DNA of 5,257 bases from an uncultured Spirochaetaceae bacterium (GTDB taxonomy: Bacteria > Spirochaetota > Spirochaetia > Treponematales > Treponemataceae). The translations under genes and the position numbers were made by a program. The notes beneath the pieces were generated by a model, which saw nothing but the letters and a program-made list of their open reading frames with translations, was not told where the DNA came from and did not search any database. The stretch's first letter is position 1. The number at the start of each line of letters is the position of its first letter. The DNA lies in assembly GCA_902772605.1 (NCBI GenBank), contig CACYBG010000305.1, positions 1 to 5,257 of the forward strand. The letters are read 5' to 3'. Shown here in pieces: positions 1 to 5,209 of the stretch.

Positions 1-69
1 ATCCGGTTGATTTTCTGACTGAATCTTATCGGCTGATTTATTCTTGGAAAAAAACTTCATGAAACTCAT
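1..69 (-). CDS. Probable LptB ATPase, N-terminal 23 residues only (runs off left edge)
   Basis: An open frame starts with ATG at 69-67 and stays open to the window edge, giving 23 residues that begin MSFMKFFSKNK and continue polar and charged. An AAGGA ribosome binding site at 79-83 sits 9 bases before this ATG. A second in-frame ATG at 60-58 is 18 bases from that site and is less likely. The gene starts 17 bases after the lptA stop, so it is almost certainly in the same transcript. The usual gene after lptC-lptA is lptB, the cytoplasmic ABC ATPase that powers lipid extraction by LptFG. That identity is inferred from order alone, because no Walker motif falls inside the window. Typical LptB proteins begin close to the first nucleotide-binding strand, so this one would carry a polar N-terminal extension. 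Confidence 0.55.
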   Translation of the reverse strand, partial: MSFMKFFSKNKSADKIQSENQPD

Positions 70-78
70 TTGACTGCA

Positions 79-83
79 TCCTT
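79..83 (-). promoter_or_regulatory. Ribosome binding site of the left-edge gene
   Basis: AAGGA on the minus strand lies 9 bases before the ATG at 69-67. It supports that ATG over the in-frame ATG three codons later. Confidence 0.5.
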
Positions 84-86
84 TTT

Positions 87-869
87 TCACTGGGGCTTCG
101 GAGTGGCGATTTCATTTGCCGTCGGATTTTCCGTCTTTTCGGTCTTGTCTGCCGATTCGGACTTCTGTTCACCGGCTGACTGGGGCGTTTCCGTCTGATT
201 CTTGTCGTCAGTGGATTTTATGGTCGTCTGACTTTCCGCCTGATTTTTCCCGGATGATTCCGCACTGACTGAACCGCGTACCCTTCCGTCAAGGGTTATT
301 TCATTCGTGTTCAGGTTCAACTGAATTTCCTGCGCACGGAATTTGTCGCTTCCCTGCTGAACGGTCGGATTTCCGGACATCGTAAGGGTCTGGTCCTTTT
401 TCCTGTAGACTGCGTGGGCTGCGGTACAGGTGTTGTTTCCCTGCACCATCGTTACGTTTATCTGGAGCACTGCAATTTCGGTGTCCTGCGAATAGTCGAT
501 TATCTCGGCATCGGCTGTGACCTTGTTTTTTGAATCGACAAGGTGGACCGTATTCTGCAGTATGGCGTTCTTTTTTTCACGGTCGTAGGTCATGTTCTGG
601 CAGGTGAAATCCATCTGGCTGTCCTTGATTTTTCCGACTATGTTTCCGCTTGCCTTTATGTACCTGAAATTCGTACCGGAAATCTCTATGGAATCTGCAC
701 TTAGCTCCATGTTTTCGGTTATTATCTGGGCGTTGCCGCTCAATGTGGTCGTATCACCGCCGTTTTTTTTGGTGCTTCCGGTCATCCTGTCTGCACGGAA
801 AGATATGCGCTCGGAAAAAGCCAGTGAAGAAATCAATAAGACCAAAATCAGAACGAATGCTCTTTTCAT
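87..869 (-). CDS. lptA: LptA/OstA-like periplasmic lipid-transport bridge protein
   Basis: 260 residues. Residues 1-19 form a Sec signal peptide (KR, then the hydrophobic stretch AFVLILVLLISSLAF) with a likely type I cleavage site AFS|E. Residues 20-200 show the repeating short beta-strand pattern of the OstA/LptA jelly-roll family: LSGNAQI near 43-49, ASGNIVG near 73-79, and a final MSGNPTVQQG...ITLDGRVRG unit near 164-199, which is a very typical LptA ending. In known systems LptA oligomers bridge LptC at the inner membrane to LptD at the outer membrane and shield lipid acyl chains. Residues 204-260 are an unusual hydrophilic tail rich in Ser, Thr, Glu, Lys, Gln and Asn. The start overlaps the lptC stop as ATGA and has GGGAGG at 876-881, 6 bases upstream, so it should be translated strongly. 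Confidence is high for the OstA fold and moderate for the exact role. Confidence 0.85.
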   Translation of the reverse strand: MKRAFVLILVLLISSLAFSERISFRADRMTGSTKKNGGDTTTLSGNAQIITENMELSADSIEISGTNFRYIKASGNIVGKIKDSQMDFTCQNMTYDREKKNAILQNTVHLVDSKNKVTADAEIIDYSQDTEIAVLQINVTMVQGNNTCTAAHAVYRKKDQTLTMSGNPTVQQGSDKFRAQEIQLNLNTNEITLDGRVRGSVSAESSGKNQAESQTTIKSTDDKNQTETPQSAGEQKSESADKTEKTENPTANEIATPKPQ

Positions 870-1456
870 CGCTTTCCTCCCTGTGAATCGCCTTCAGTCG
901 AATCGTCCGAATCGTCGTAAACACCTTCGACATCGTAATCAAAGGTGTATGACCTGCTTATTCCGCTTGCAGAAAATCCGGAGCCTTCCAAGCTCAAGCC
1001 GTTGTGGCGTATGTAGACCGTTTCGCCTATTCCGGAAGTCAACTGTTCCGTATTTCCGTTCCACCTGAGGTTTTGGGCTTTCACCTCCAGATTCTGACTG
1101 TAGTTTTTTATGAGTATGTCTGAAAAAAGCGAGTAGATGCTGTCCCTTGTGTTTATGCTCAGGTAATGGCATCCGCCTTCAGTGTCCAGCTTGTCGGAAT
1201 CCCATGTGTAGAACGAAACCGTTTCTGCAAATGCTTCACCGTCGCTCTTGTACTGCTCGAGTTTTTCCGCTTCAAGCCTGAACGCCTTCCTGTATTTTTC
1301 GTATCTGGTGAACTGTGCCGACGTAAACTCAAATTCCGGTATGAAATTTTCCGCATGGATGACCGTATCATACTGCAGTGAACAGGATGATGAAATCAAA
1401 ATCGAGGAAACAATCAATGCGGGTAGGGTACATGACCGGAATTTCGGGTTTTTCAT
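866..1456 (-). CDS. lptC: LptC-family protein, predicted lipoprotein
   Basis: 196 residues. The N-terminus is a lipoprotein-type signal: charged KNPKFR, a hydrophobic stretch at about 11-21, then ISSSC with the candidate lipidated Cys25. The -3 residue is Ser, which fits only a relaxed spirochaete-type lipobox. The body reads as the LptC/YrbK family of spirochaetes: PEFEF near 40-44, an amphipathic ARG/LYS/GLU-rich segment at 51-72, a central SINTRDSIYSLFSDILI strand region, LRWNGNTEQL near 130-139, and GSGFSASGISRSYTF near 158-172. LptC normally sits in the inner membrane, bound to LptFG, and hands lipid to LptA. The C-terminal 20 residues are Asp/Ser/Gly rich. Its ATG overlaps the pyrG stop as ATGA, and I see no good ribosome binding site upstream, so it is probably translated by coupling to pyrG. 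The adjacent lptA supports the call. Confidence 0.8.
   Translation of the reverse strand: MKNPKFRSCTLPALIVSSILISSSCSLQYDTVIHAENFIPEFEFTSAQFTRYEKYRKAFRLEAEKLEQYKSDGEAFAETVSFYTWDSDKLDTEGGCHYLSINTRDSIYSLFSDILIKNYSQNLEVKAQNLRWNGNTEQLTSGIGETVYIRHNGLSLEGSGFSASGISRSYTFDYDVEGVYDDSDDSTEGDSQGGKR
876..881 (-). promoter_or_regulatory. Strong ribosome binding site of lptA, inside the lptC coding end
   Basis: GGGAGG on the minus strand lies 6 bases before the lptA ATG at 869-867. It fixes that start. It also gives lptA its own initiation signal, in contrast to lptC. Confidence 0.75.
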
Positions 1457-3057
1457 TCTGCTGTCCGTCCGAGGGCCGCCTGGATGAAAGAAACGAACAG
1501 CGGATGAGGCTCAATCGGTCGGCTGACGAATTCAGGATGATACTGTACGCCGATGCCCCATGGATGTTCCTTCCATTCGAAAGCTTCTGTCTGTCCGTCT
1601 CCGCTTGATTTTGCCGAAGTAATCAGCCCCATGTCCGTCATCTGCTTTTCGTAGCGTCTGTCGAACGTGTACTTTGAGCGGTGCCTTTCGGTTATGTCGG
1701 TCCTGTTGTAGATGGAATAAAGCCTTGTACCTTCAACGACCGTTACGGAACTTGCTCCGAGCTTCATGACGCTTTCACTTGGCAGAGACTGTTCCTCTGG
1801 AAGAGAGATGACCGGGTGCTCCGAGTTCTGGATGAATTCCGTCGTATCTGCATCTTCCCATTGGCAGAGGGTTCTGGCAGTTTCAATCGCCATGAGCTGC
1901 ATTCCCAAATCGATTCCAAGGAAAGGAATCTTGTTTTCGCGGGCATATTGGACGGTTTTGAGCAGTCCCATGAATCCGCGCTGACCGTAACTTCCCGGAA
2001 TCACTATGCCGTCAAGTCCGTCGAAATATCTGTCGGGTTCCGAATCGTTTTCCAGGGTCTCGGCGTCGATTTTCTTGATTATGAGGTTTGCGTTGTGGGC
2101 CGTAACTGCCGCGTGGAAAAGGGATTCGGTCACGGATTTGTAGCAGTTGTCCAGATGATCCTTTTTGCCGACCATTCCGATCGTAACGTCCTTGGTCGGG
2201 TTGTTGAGCTTTGAAAGGAAATCGGTCCACTGGCGTATGTCTGCCGTCCTGTTTCCAAGGTCCATCTTTTCAAGTACCCTTGAGTCTAGTCCCTGGGCGT
2301 GGAATTTTACCGGAAGTTCATATACCGATTTTTCGATGTCCGGGGAAACGAAAACCGACCCCTGTGAGACGTTGCAGAACGAGGCAATCTTTTTCTTGAT
2401 TCCTTCATCGACTTCACCAGAGCAGCGGCAAATCAGGATGTCAGGCTGTATTCCGACTTCCTGAAGCTGCTTGACCGAATGCTGTGTCGGCTTGGACTTG
2501 AGTTCTCCGCCGGTGATTACGGGAATTAACGTAAGGTGTACGCTGATTGCATCCGTGTGGCCCATTTCCCTGATGAGCTGTCGTGCCGCTTCAAGGTAAG
2601 GGACTGCTTCAATGTCACCGACCGTACCTCCGATTTCGACTATTACCACGTCAGCACCGGTTGATGTTCCAAGATGACGTATGCAGCGCTTTATTTCGTC
2701 GGTTATGTGGGGGATGACCTGGACTGTCCTTCCGTTGTATCTTCCGGCCCTTTCGTTTTTGATTACGTTTTCATATACGCGACCGATGGAGATGCAGTTT
2801 TTGTTCGTGATGTTGATGCTTGTGAATCGGCTGAAATTTCCCAAATCCAGGTCCGTTTCCGCCCCGTCTTCCGTTACGTAGACTTCTCCGTGCTGATATG
2901 GACTGATGTTTCCCGCATCGACGTTTATGTATGGGTCGCATTTCAGCATGGTGATTTTAAGTCCGCTGCATTCAAGAAGACTTCCGATTGTACTGGCAGC
3001 CACGCCTTTTCCTAAGCTGGAGCATACTCCGCTTGTAACTAAAATAAATTTGCTCAT
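1453..3057 (-). CDS. pyrG: CTP synthase with the glutaminase nucleophile Cys replaced by Asp
   Basis: 534 residues from the chosen ATG, close to the roughly 545 of the E. coli enzyme. It makes CTP from UTP, ATP and a nitrogen donor in the cytoplasm. The N-terminal amidoligase domain (about 1-270) is complete: P-loop SSLGKG at 13-18 with Lys17, DPYINVD at 41-47, SPYQHGEV at 52-59, Asp71 and Glu141 as the Mg ligands, GGTVGDIE at 143-150, and KSKPTQHSV at 187-195. The C-terminal class I glutaminase domain (about 290-530) keeps Glu407, ERHR at 457-460, and the His507-Glu509 pair in QYHPEF. The nucleophile motif, however, reads GIDLGMQ at 381-387, with Asp383 (codon GAT) where the family has Cys. 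The oxyanion loop reads PGSYG instead of PGGFG. Glutamine-dependent activity is therefore doubtful, and ammonia-dependent synthesis should remain possible. The start was chosen because AGGA lies 7 bases before it and MSKFILVTSG matches the family start. A longer form beginning six codons earlier (3075) lacks such a site. Confidence 0.95.
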   Translation of the reverse strand: MSKFILVTSGVCSSLGKGVAASTIGSLLECSGLKITMLKCDPYINVDAGNISPYQHGEVYVTEDGAETDLDLGNFSRFTSINITNKNCISIGRVYENVIKNERAGRYNGRTVQVIPHITDEIKRCIRHLGTSTGADVVIVEIGGTVGDIEAVPYLEAARQLIREMGHTDAISVHLTLIPVITGGELKSKPTQHSVKQLQEVGIQPDILICRCSGEVDEGIKKKIASFCNVSQGSVFVSPDIEKSVYELPVKFHAQGLDSRVLEKMDLGNRTADIRQWTDFLSKLNNPTKDVTIGMVGKKDHLDNCYKSVTESLFHAAVTAHNANLIIKKIDAETLENDSEPDRYFDGLDGIVIPGSYGQRGFMGLLKTVQYARENKIPFLGIDLGMQLMAIETARTLCQWEDADTTEFIQNSEHPVISLPEEQSLPSESVMKLGASSVTVVEGTRLYSIYNRTDITERHRSKYTFDRRYEKQMTDMGLITSAKSSGDGQTEAFEWKEHPWGIGVQYHPEFVSRPIEPHPLFVSFIQAALGRTAE

Positions 3058-3064
3058 TTTATCA

Positions 3065-3068
3065 TCCT
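3065..3068 (-). promoter_or_regulatory. Ribosome binding site deciding the pyrG start
   Basis: AGGA on the minus strand lies 7 bases before the ATG at 3057-3055. No comparable site precedes the in-frame ATG at 3075-3073, so the shorter PyrG is preferred. Confidence 0.55.
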
Positions 3069-3071
3069 GTC

Positions 3072-3091
3072 CCATCGACGCTTCGTCATGG
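3072..3091 (-). promoter_or_regulatory. Hairpin in the pyrG leader, just before the ribosome binding site
   Basis: The minus strand reads CCAT-GACG-AAG-CGTC-G-ATGG. The two halves form an 8 bp stem with one bulged G and a 3-base loop. The 3' foot of the stem ends 3 bases before the AGGA site. No run of U follows, so it is not an intrinsic terminator. It could modulate ribosome access or mRNA stability, or be chance. It lies in the only real intergenic gap of the window (3058-3167), where I found no convincing promoter. Confidence 0.35.
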
Positions 3092-3167
3092 TTAATCCCG
3101 AATTTTTGTTGCCTCTATTGCATCACTGAAAACTCATTCCAATGACTTTTTAGATTTTTCAATTTTC

Positions 3168-3578
3168 CTACAGTATTTCCGCAATGTCGGGCGTTCCCGG
3201 CATCTTGAACTTTCTGGTGAAGACAAAGACAAGGATTGAAGAAATCATGAATGGAATCAATACTCCCAAAGCCTTTGAATCTTCTCCGGCCGTACGTCCA
3301 AAAAGCGAGCATATCGGCGTTGCAAGGAAATATCCTGCCACGGCACATGCGACCGGTAACAGTATGGATATCAATCCCTGGACCATCATCGCCTTTTTTG
3401 CAGCCTTGAGCCTGACCGTGCTCCCGACCTTTACGTCCAGACCCAGACTGTTTTCAACCGGAAATGTCGAGGATTTTTTGTCGCATTCAGCCGTACATCC
3501 TGCACATCCGCCTTTTATCATGGGCATGACCGTTATGATTCCGTCCTTGATATCGACAACCAGGGCCTTATCTGTCAT
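3168..3578 (-). CDS. SoxR-reducing system / RseC-family membrane protein
   Basis: 136 residues. A soluble N-terminal part carries a cysteine cluster GCAGCTAEC (Cys25, Cys28, Cys32, spacing CX2CX3C), followed by a small beta-rich segment with VGSTVRLK near 51-58. Two membrane segments follow at about 66-90 and 104-122, and a short tail contains positive RKFK. This is the layout of the RseC/RsxC-associated family. In E. coli, RseC takes part with the Rsx complex in reducing SoxR and modulates sigma-E signalling. In spirochaetes the partner is unknown, and the cysteines may bind a metal or Fe-S cluster (inference). The ATG at 3578-3576 has AGGGG/GGTGG 5-8 bases upstream and overlaps the TPR gene by 11 bases. 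A GTG three codons earlier (3587) has no well-spaced site, so I rejected it. No RsxABCDGE or sigma-E gene lies in the window. Confidence 0.75.
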   Translation of the reverse strand: MTDKALVVDIKDGIITVMPMIKGGCAGCTAECDKKSSTFPVENSLGLDVKVGSTVRLKAAKKAMMVQGLISILLPVACAVAGYFLATPICSLFGRTAGEDSKALGVLIPFMISSILVFVFTRKFKMPGTPDIAEIL

Positions 3579-4113
3579 AGGTTCCACCCCTGGAATTGTT
3601 CCTCAGTTCCTTCAGCTTCTTGTTGCATTCCGCCGCTCCACGACTGTTGTTCAGTTCGCTGTAAGTGTCGCGAAGGTTGTACAGTGCATCGTAATAATAT
3701 GGATTCAGGGTCAATGCCTGTTCGAACGACTCTTCTGCAGCACCGAAATCCTTCTGGTTGAAATAGATGACTCCCATGTTGTTCCAGATGTGGCTGTTGT
3801 AAGGATTCACGTTCAATCCGAAGACGCAGTACCTGAAAGCCTCATCCAGCCGGTTGGTGTGGAAGCATACGTCTGCAAGAGTCTCTATCACTTCGTCGTT
3901 GTACGGATCCATGGTGAACGACGTTTCAAGAGCCGTGTATGCCGCCTTCATGTCTCCCGAGTCCCTGTATGTGATTCCAAGATTGAACCACAGCATCGGA
4001 TTCTGGTTCTGTATCGATATGGCCCGCTTGAAACATGCGATTGCTTCCGTGAATTCACCCTTGGAGGCATGTTCTATGGCCTGATTGTTGAGCTTTTCGT
4101 AACTTTCAAACAT
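3568..4113 (-). CDS. Soluble tetratricopeptide-repeat (TPR) protein
   Basis: 181 residues with no signal peptide or membrane segment, so probably cytoplasmic. Four clear TPR units fill the protein: about 6-38 (ending in ISIQNQNP), 39-72 (WFNLGITYRDSGDMKAA...MDPYN), 73-106 (ADVCFHTNRLDEAF...VNPYN) and 107-140 (WNNMGVIYFNQKDFGAA...LNPYY). A weaker fifth lies at 141-172. The repeats show the W/L-G/A-Y-A-P spacing of the family and suggest a protein-protein scaffold. The partner cannot be read from the sequence. The start is ATG at 4113-4111, with GGAGG at 4120-4124, 6 bases upstream. An open frame extends to a TTG at 4155, but its 14 extra residues overlap the upstream gene and have no ribosome site. 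It overlaps the polyprenyl synthase end by 8 bases (ATGTTTGA) and the RseC-like start by 11, so the three are probably translationally coupled. Confidence 0.85.
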   Translation of the reverse strand: MFESYEKLNNQAIEHASKGEFTEAIACFKRAISIQNQNPMLWFNLGITYRDSGDMKAAYTALETSFTMDPYNDEVIETLADVCFHTNRLDEAFRYCVFGLNVNPYNSHIWNNMGVIYFNQKDFGAAEESFEQALTLNPYYYDALYNLRDTYSELNNSRGAAECNKKLKELRNNSRGGTYDR

Positions 4114-5203
4114 GATTTTCCTCCGACAGATATTTTTTCGGAACCATTGAAGCAAAAAGTTCCCTTATCCTGATTGCGGACGGATTTTCCTGACCGTAAA
4201 TCGATTCAAAATCGGAACATCCTTCGCTGATGAACTTCTTTCCGCGTTCTGCAGCCTTTTTTACTGCTCCGCTTTCCATAAGGAGTCCTATAGCTTTTTC
4301 AACGGCCGGACTTGATATGCCTTCCGATGAAGCCCTTGTCAGACAGTCTACGAGTTCCCCCGTACGTTCTGACGTTTTTCCGCATTCGTTTATGAAAATC
4401 AGCACTGGCAGGGATTTTTTCCCTTCAACTATGTCGTCTCCGCGCTTTTTACCCGGATTTCCAGTCTCCAGGTTGATTACGTCATCTATTATTTGGAATC
4501 CTGCACCGATTTTTGCAGCCGCAGCCCCAGCCTTGTCCACTGTCTTCTGGTCGGCACCTGCAAGCATGGTTCCAATCCTTGCGGCGAGGGATGAAAGCGT
4601 CCCCGTCTTGCATTGGACCATCGCCAGATATTCGTCCTGAGTCGGGCAGGAATCCTTGTCCCTGTGCCATTTTATGTCCATCGCCTGACCCAGATGGAGC
4701 CTGCGGACTTCAAGAGTGTAGAGCGAATGGAGCTTTTCCTTGAGTTCGGATGATGAATCAAGGTTTTCAATGCATGTTGAAGCCTGAAAATAGAGCCACG
4801 ATGCAGCGTTCAGGGCCGTATCCAGACCGTAGCTTATGTATGCGGCAGGTTTTCCGCGCCTTGTATCGGAATTATCCTCAATGTCATCATGGATAAGTGA
4901 AGCCGTATGTATGAATTCTACGAGAGGTGCCAGATGGAATGCCCTTTCTGCCGTCGATTCTGCATTTGTGCCGTTTCTGATGGACATTGCCTCAGCACAC
5001 AGTACCAGAAGCAGGGGTCTCCATCTTTTTCCGCCCAAATCTACAAGCGAGCGGGTCGGTTCCAGCAGCGGAAGGATGTGGTTATCCTGAGACGCAGGGA
5101 AAAGTCGCCCGAATGATTTTTCAATCCAGTCTCCGTTCGGGGTGGATGGAAGCGTCGAGTCCAATTCCTTTTCAATGCGGTTTAAGTATGTGCTGAAATC
5201 CAT
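4106..5203 (-). CDS. Trans-polyprenyl diphosphate synthase (IspB-like)
   Basis: 365 residues, slightly longer than the usual 300-350. It condenses isopentenyl diphosphate onto an allylic diphosphate. Visible motifs in order are GGKRWRP at 57-63 (isopentenyl diphosphate binding), the first aspartate-rich motif HDDIEDNSDTRRGKPA with D106, D107 and D110, KTGTLSSLAARIG at 199-211, FQIIDDVIN with D240, D241 and N244, and GDDIVEGKKSLP at 255-266. The fifth position of the second motif is Asn instead of Asp, as in some GGPP synthases. The residue five positions before the first motif is Ala101, not Phe or Tyr, which points to medium or long chains as in IspB. The chain length is not proven. The ATG at 5203-5201 is the only good start: an in-frame stop lies 8 codons upstream and the next Met is residue 73. 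There is no Shine-Dalgarno sequence before it, and TATAAT ends 6 bases upstream, so the mRNA may be leaderless. Confidence 0.9.
   Translation of the reverse strand: MDFSTYLNRIEKELDSTLPSTPNGDWIEKSFGRLFPASQDNHILPLLEPTRSLVDLGGKRWRPLLLVLCAEAMSIRNGTNAESTAERAFHLAPLVEFIHTASLIHDDIEDNSDTRRGKPAAYISYGLDTALNAASWLYFQASTCIENLDSSSELKEKLHSLYTLEVRRLHLGQAMDIKWHRDKDSCPTQDEYLAMVQCKTGTLSSLAARIGTMLAGADQKTVDKAGAAAAKIGAGFQIIDDVINLETGNPGKKRGDDIVEGKKSLPVLIFINECGKTSERTGELVDCLTRASSEGISSPAVEKAIGLLMESGAVKKAAERGKKFISEGCSDFESIYGQENPSAIRIRELFASMVPKKYLSEENHV
4120..4124 (-). promoter_or_regulatory. Ribosome binding site deciding the TPR gene start
   Basis: GGAGG on the minus strand lies 6 bases before the ATG at 4113-4111, inside the last codons of the polyprenyl synthase. 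It excludes the upstream TTG start. Confidence 0.7.
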
Positions 5204-5209
5204 GGTGAG

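Larger units (their letters stand above)
3058..3167. other. Intergenic gap between rseC-like gene and pyrG
   Basis: 110 bases, AT-rich on the rseC side. It holds the hairpin and AGGA site listed separately. I see no GC hairpin followed by T-run that would end the upstream operon. The -35/-10 pairs I tried on the minus strand match poorly. Whether pyrG has its own promoter or is read through from upstream cannot be decided by eye. Confidence 0.5.

Noticed and set aside
592..1068. A 158-codon plus-strand open frame across the lptC/lptA junction
   Set aside because: It is a shadow of two overlapping minus-strand genes. Its hydrophobic start is antisense to beta-strand codons of LptA.
1681..2214. 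A 177-codon plus-strand open frame inside pyrG
   Set aside because: It is antisense to the conserved glutaminase domain of CTP synthase, with no ribosome site and no recognisable protein.
3055..3075. Longer PyrG starting six codons earlier (MGQDDK...)
   Set aside because: That ATG lies within the hairpin foot and has no Shine-Dalgarno. The inner ATG has AGGA at 7 bases and matches the family N-terminus.
3092..3167. A sigma-70 promoter for pyrG in the gap
   Set aside because: TTGAAA and TTGGAA can be picked as -35 boxes on the minus strand, but no -10 with a reasonable match lies at 16-18 bases. I could not support a call.
3579..3587. GTG-initiated form of the RseC-like protein
   Set aside because: The purine-rich site directly abuts the GTG, leaving no spacer, but is correctly spaced for the ATG at 3578.
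4114..4155. TTG-initiated extension of the TPR protein
   Set aside because: The 14 extra residues are encoded wholly within the polyprenyl synthase end. The GGAGG site points to the ATG at 4113.
3184..4173. A 329-codon plus-strand open frame spanning the antisense of the RseC-like and TPR genes
   Set aside because: It is exactly antisense to two well-supported genes with recognisable domains and good ribosome sites. Its translation shows no family pattern. The openness is explained by codon choice on the coding strand.
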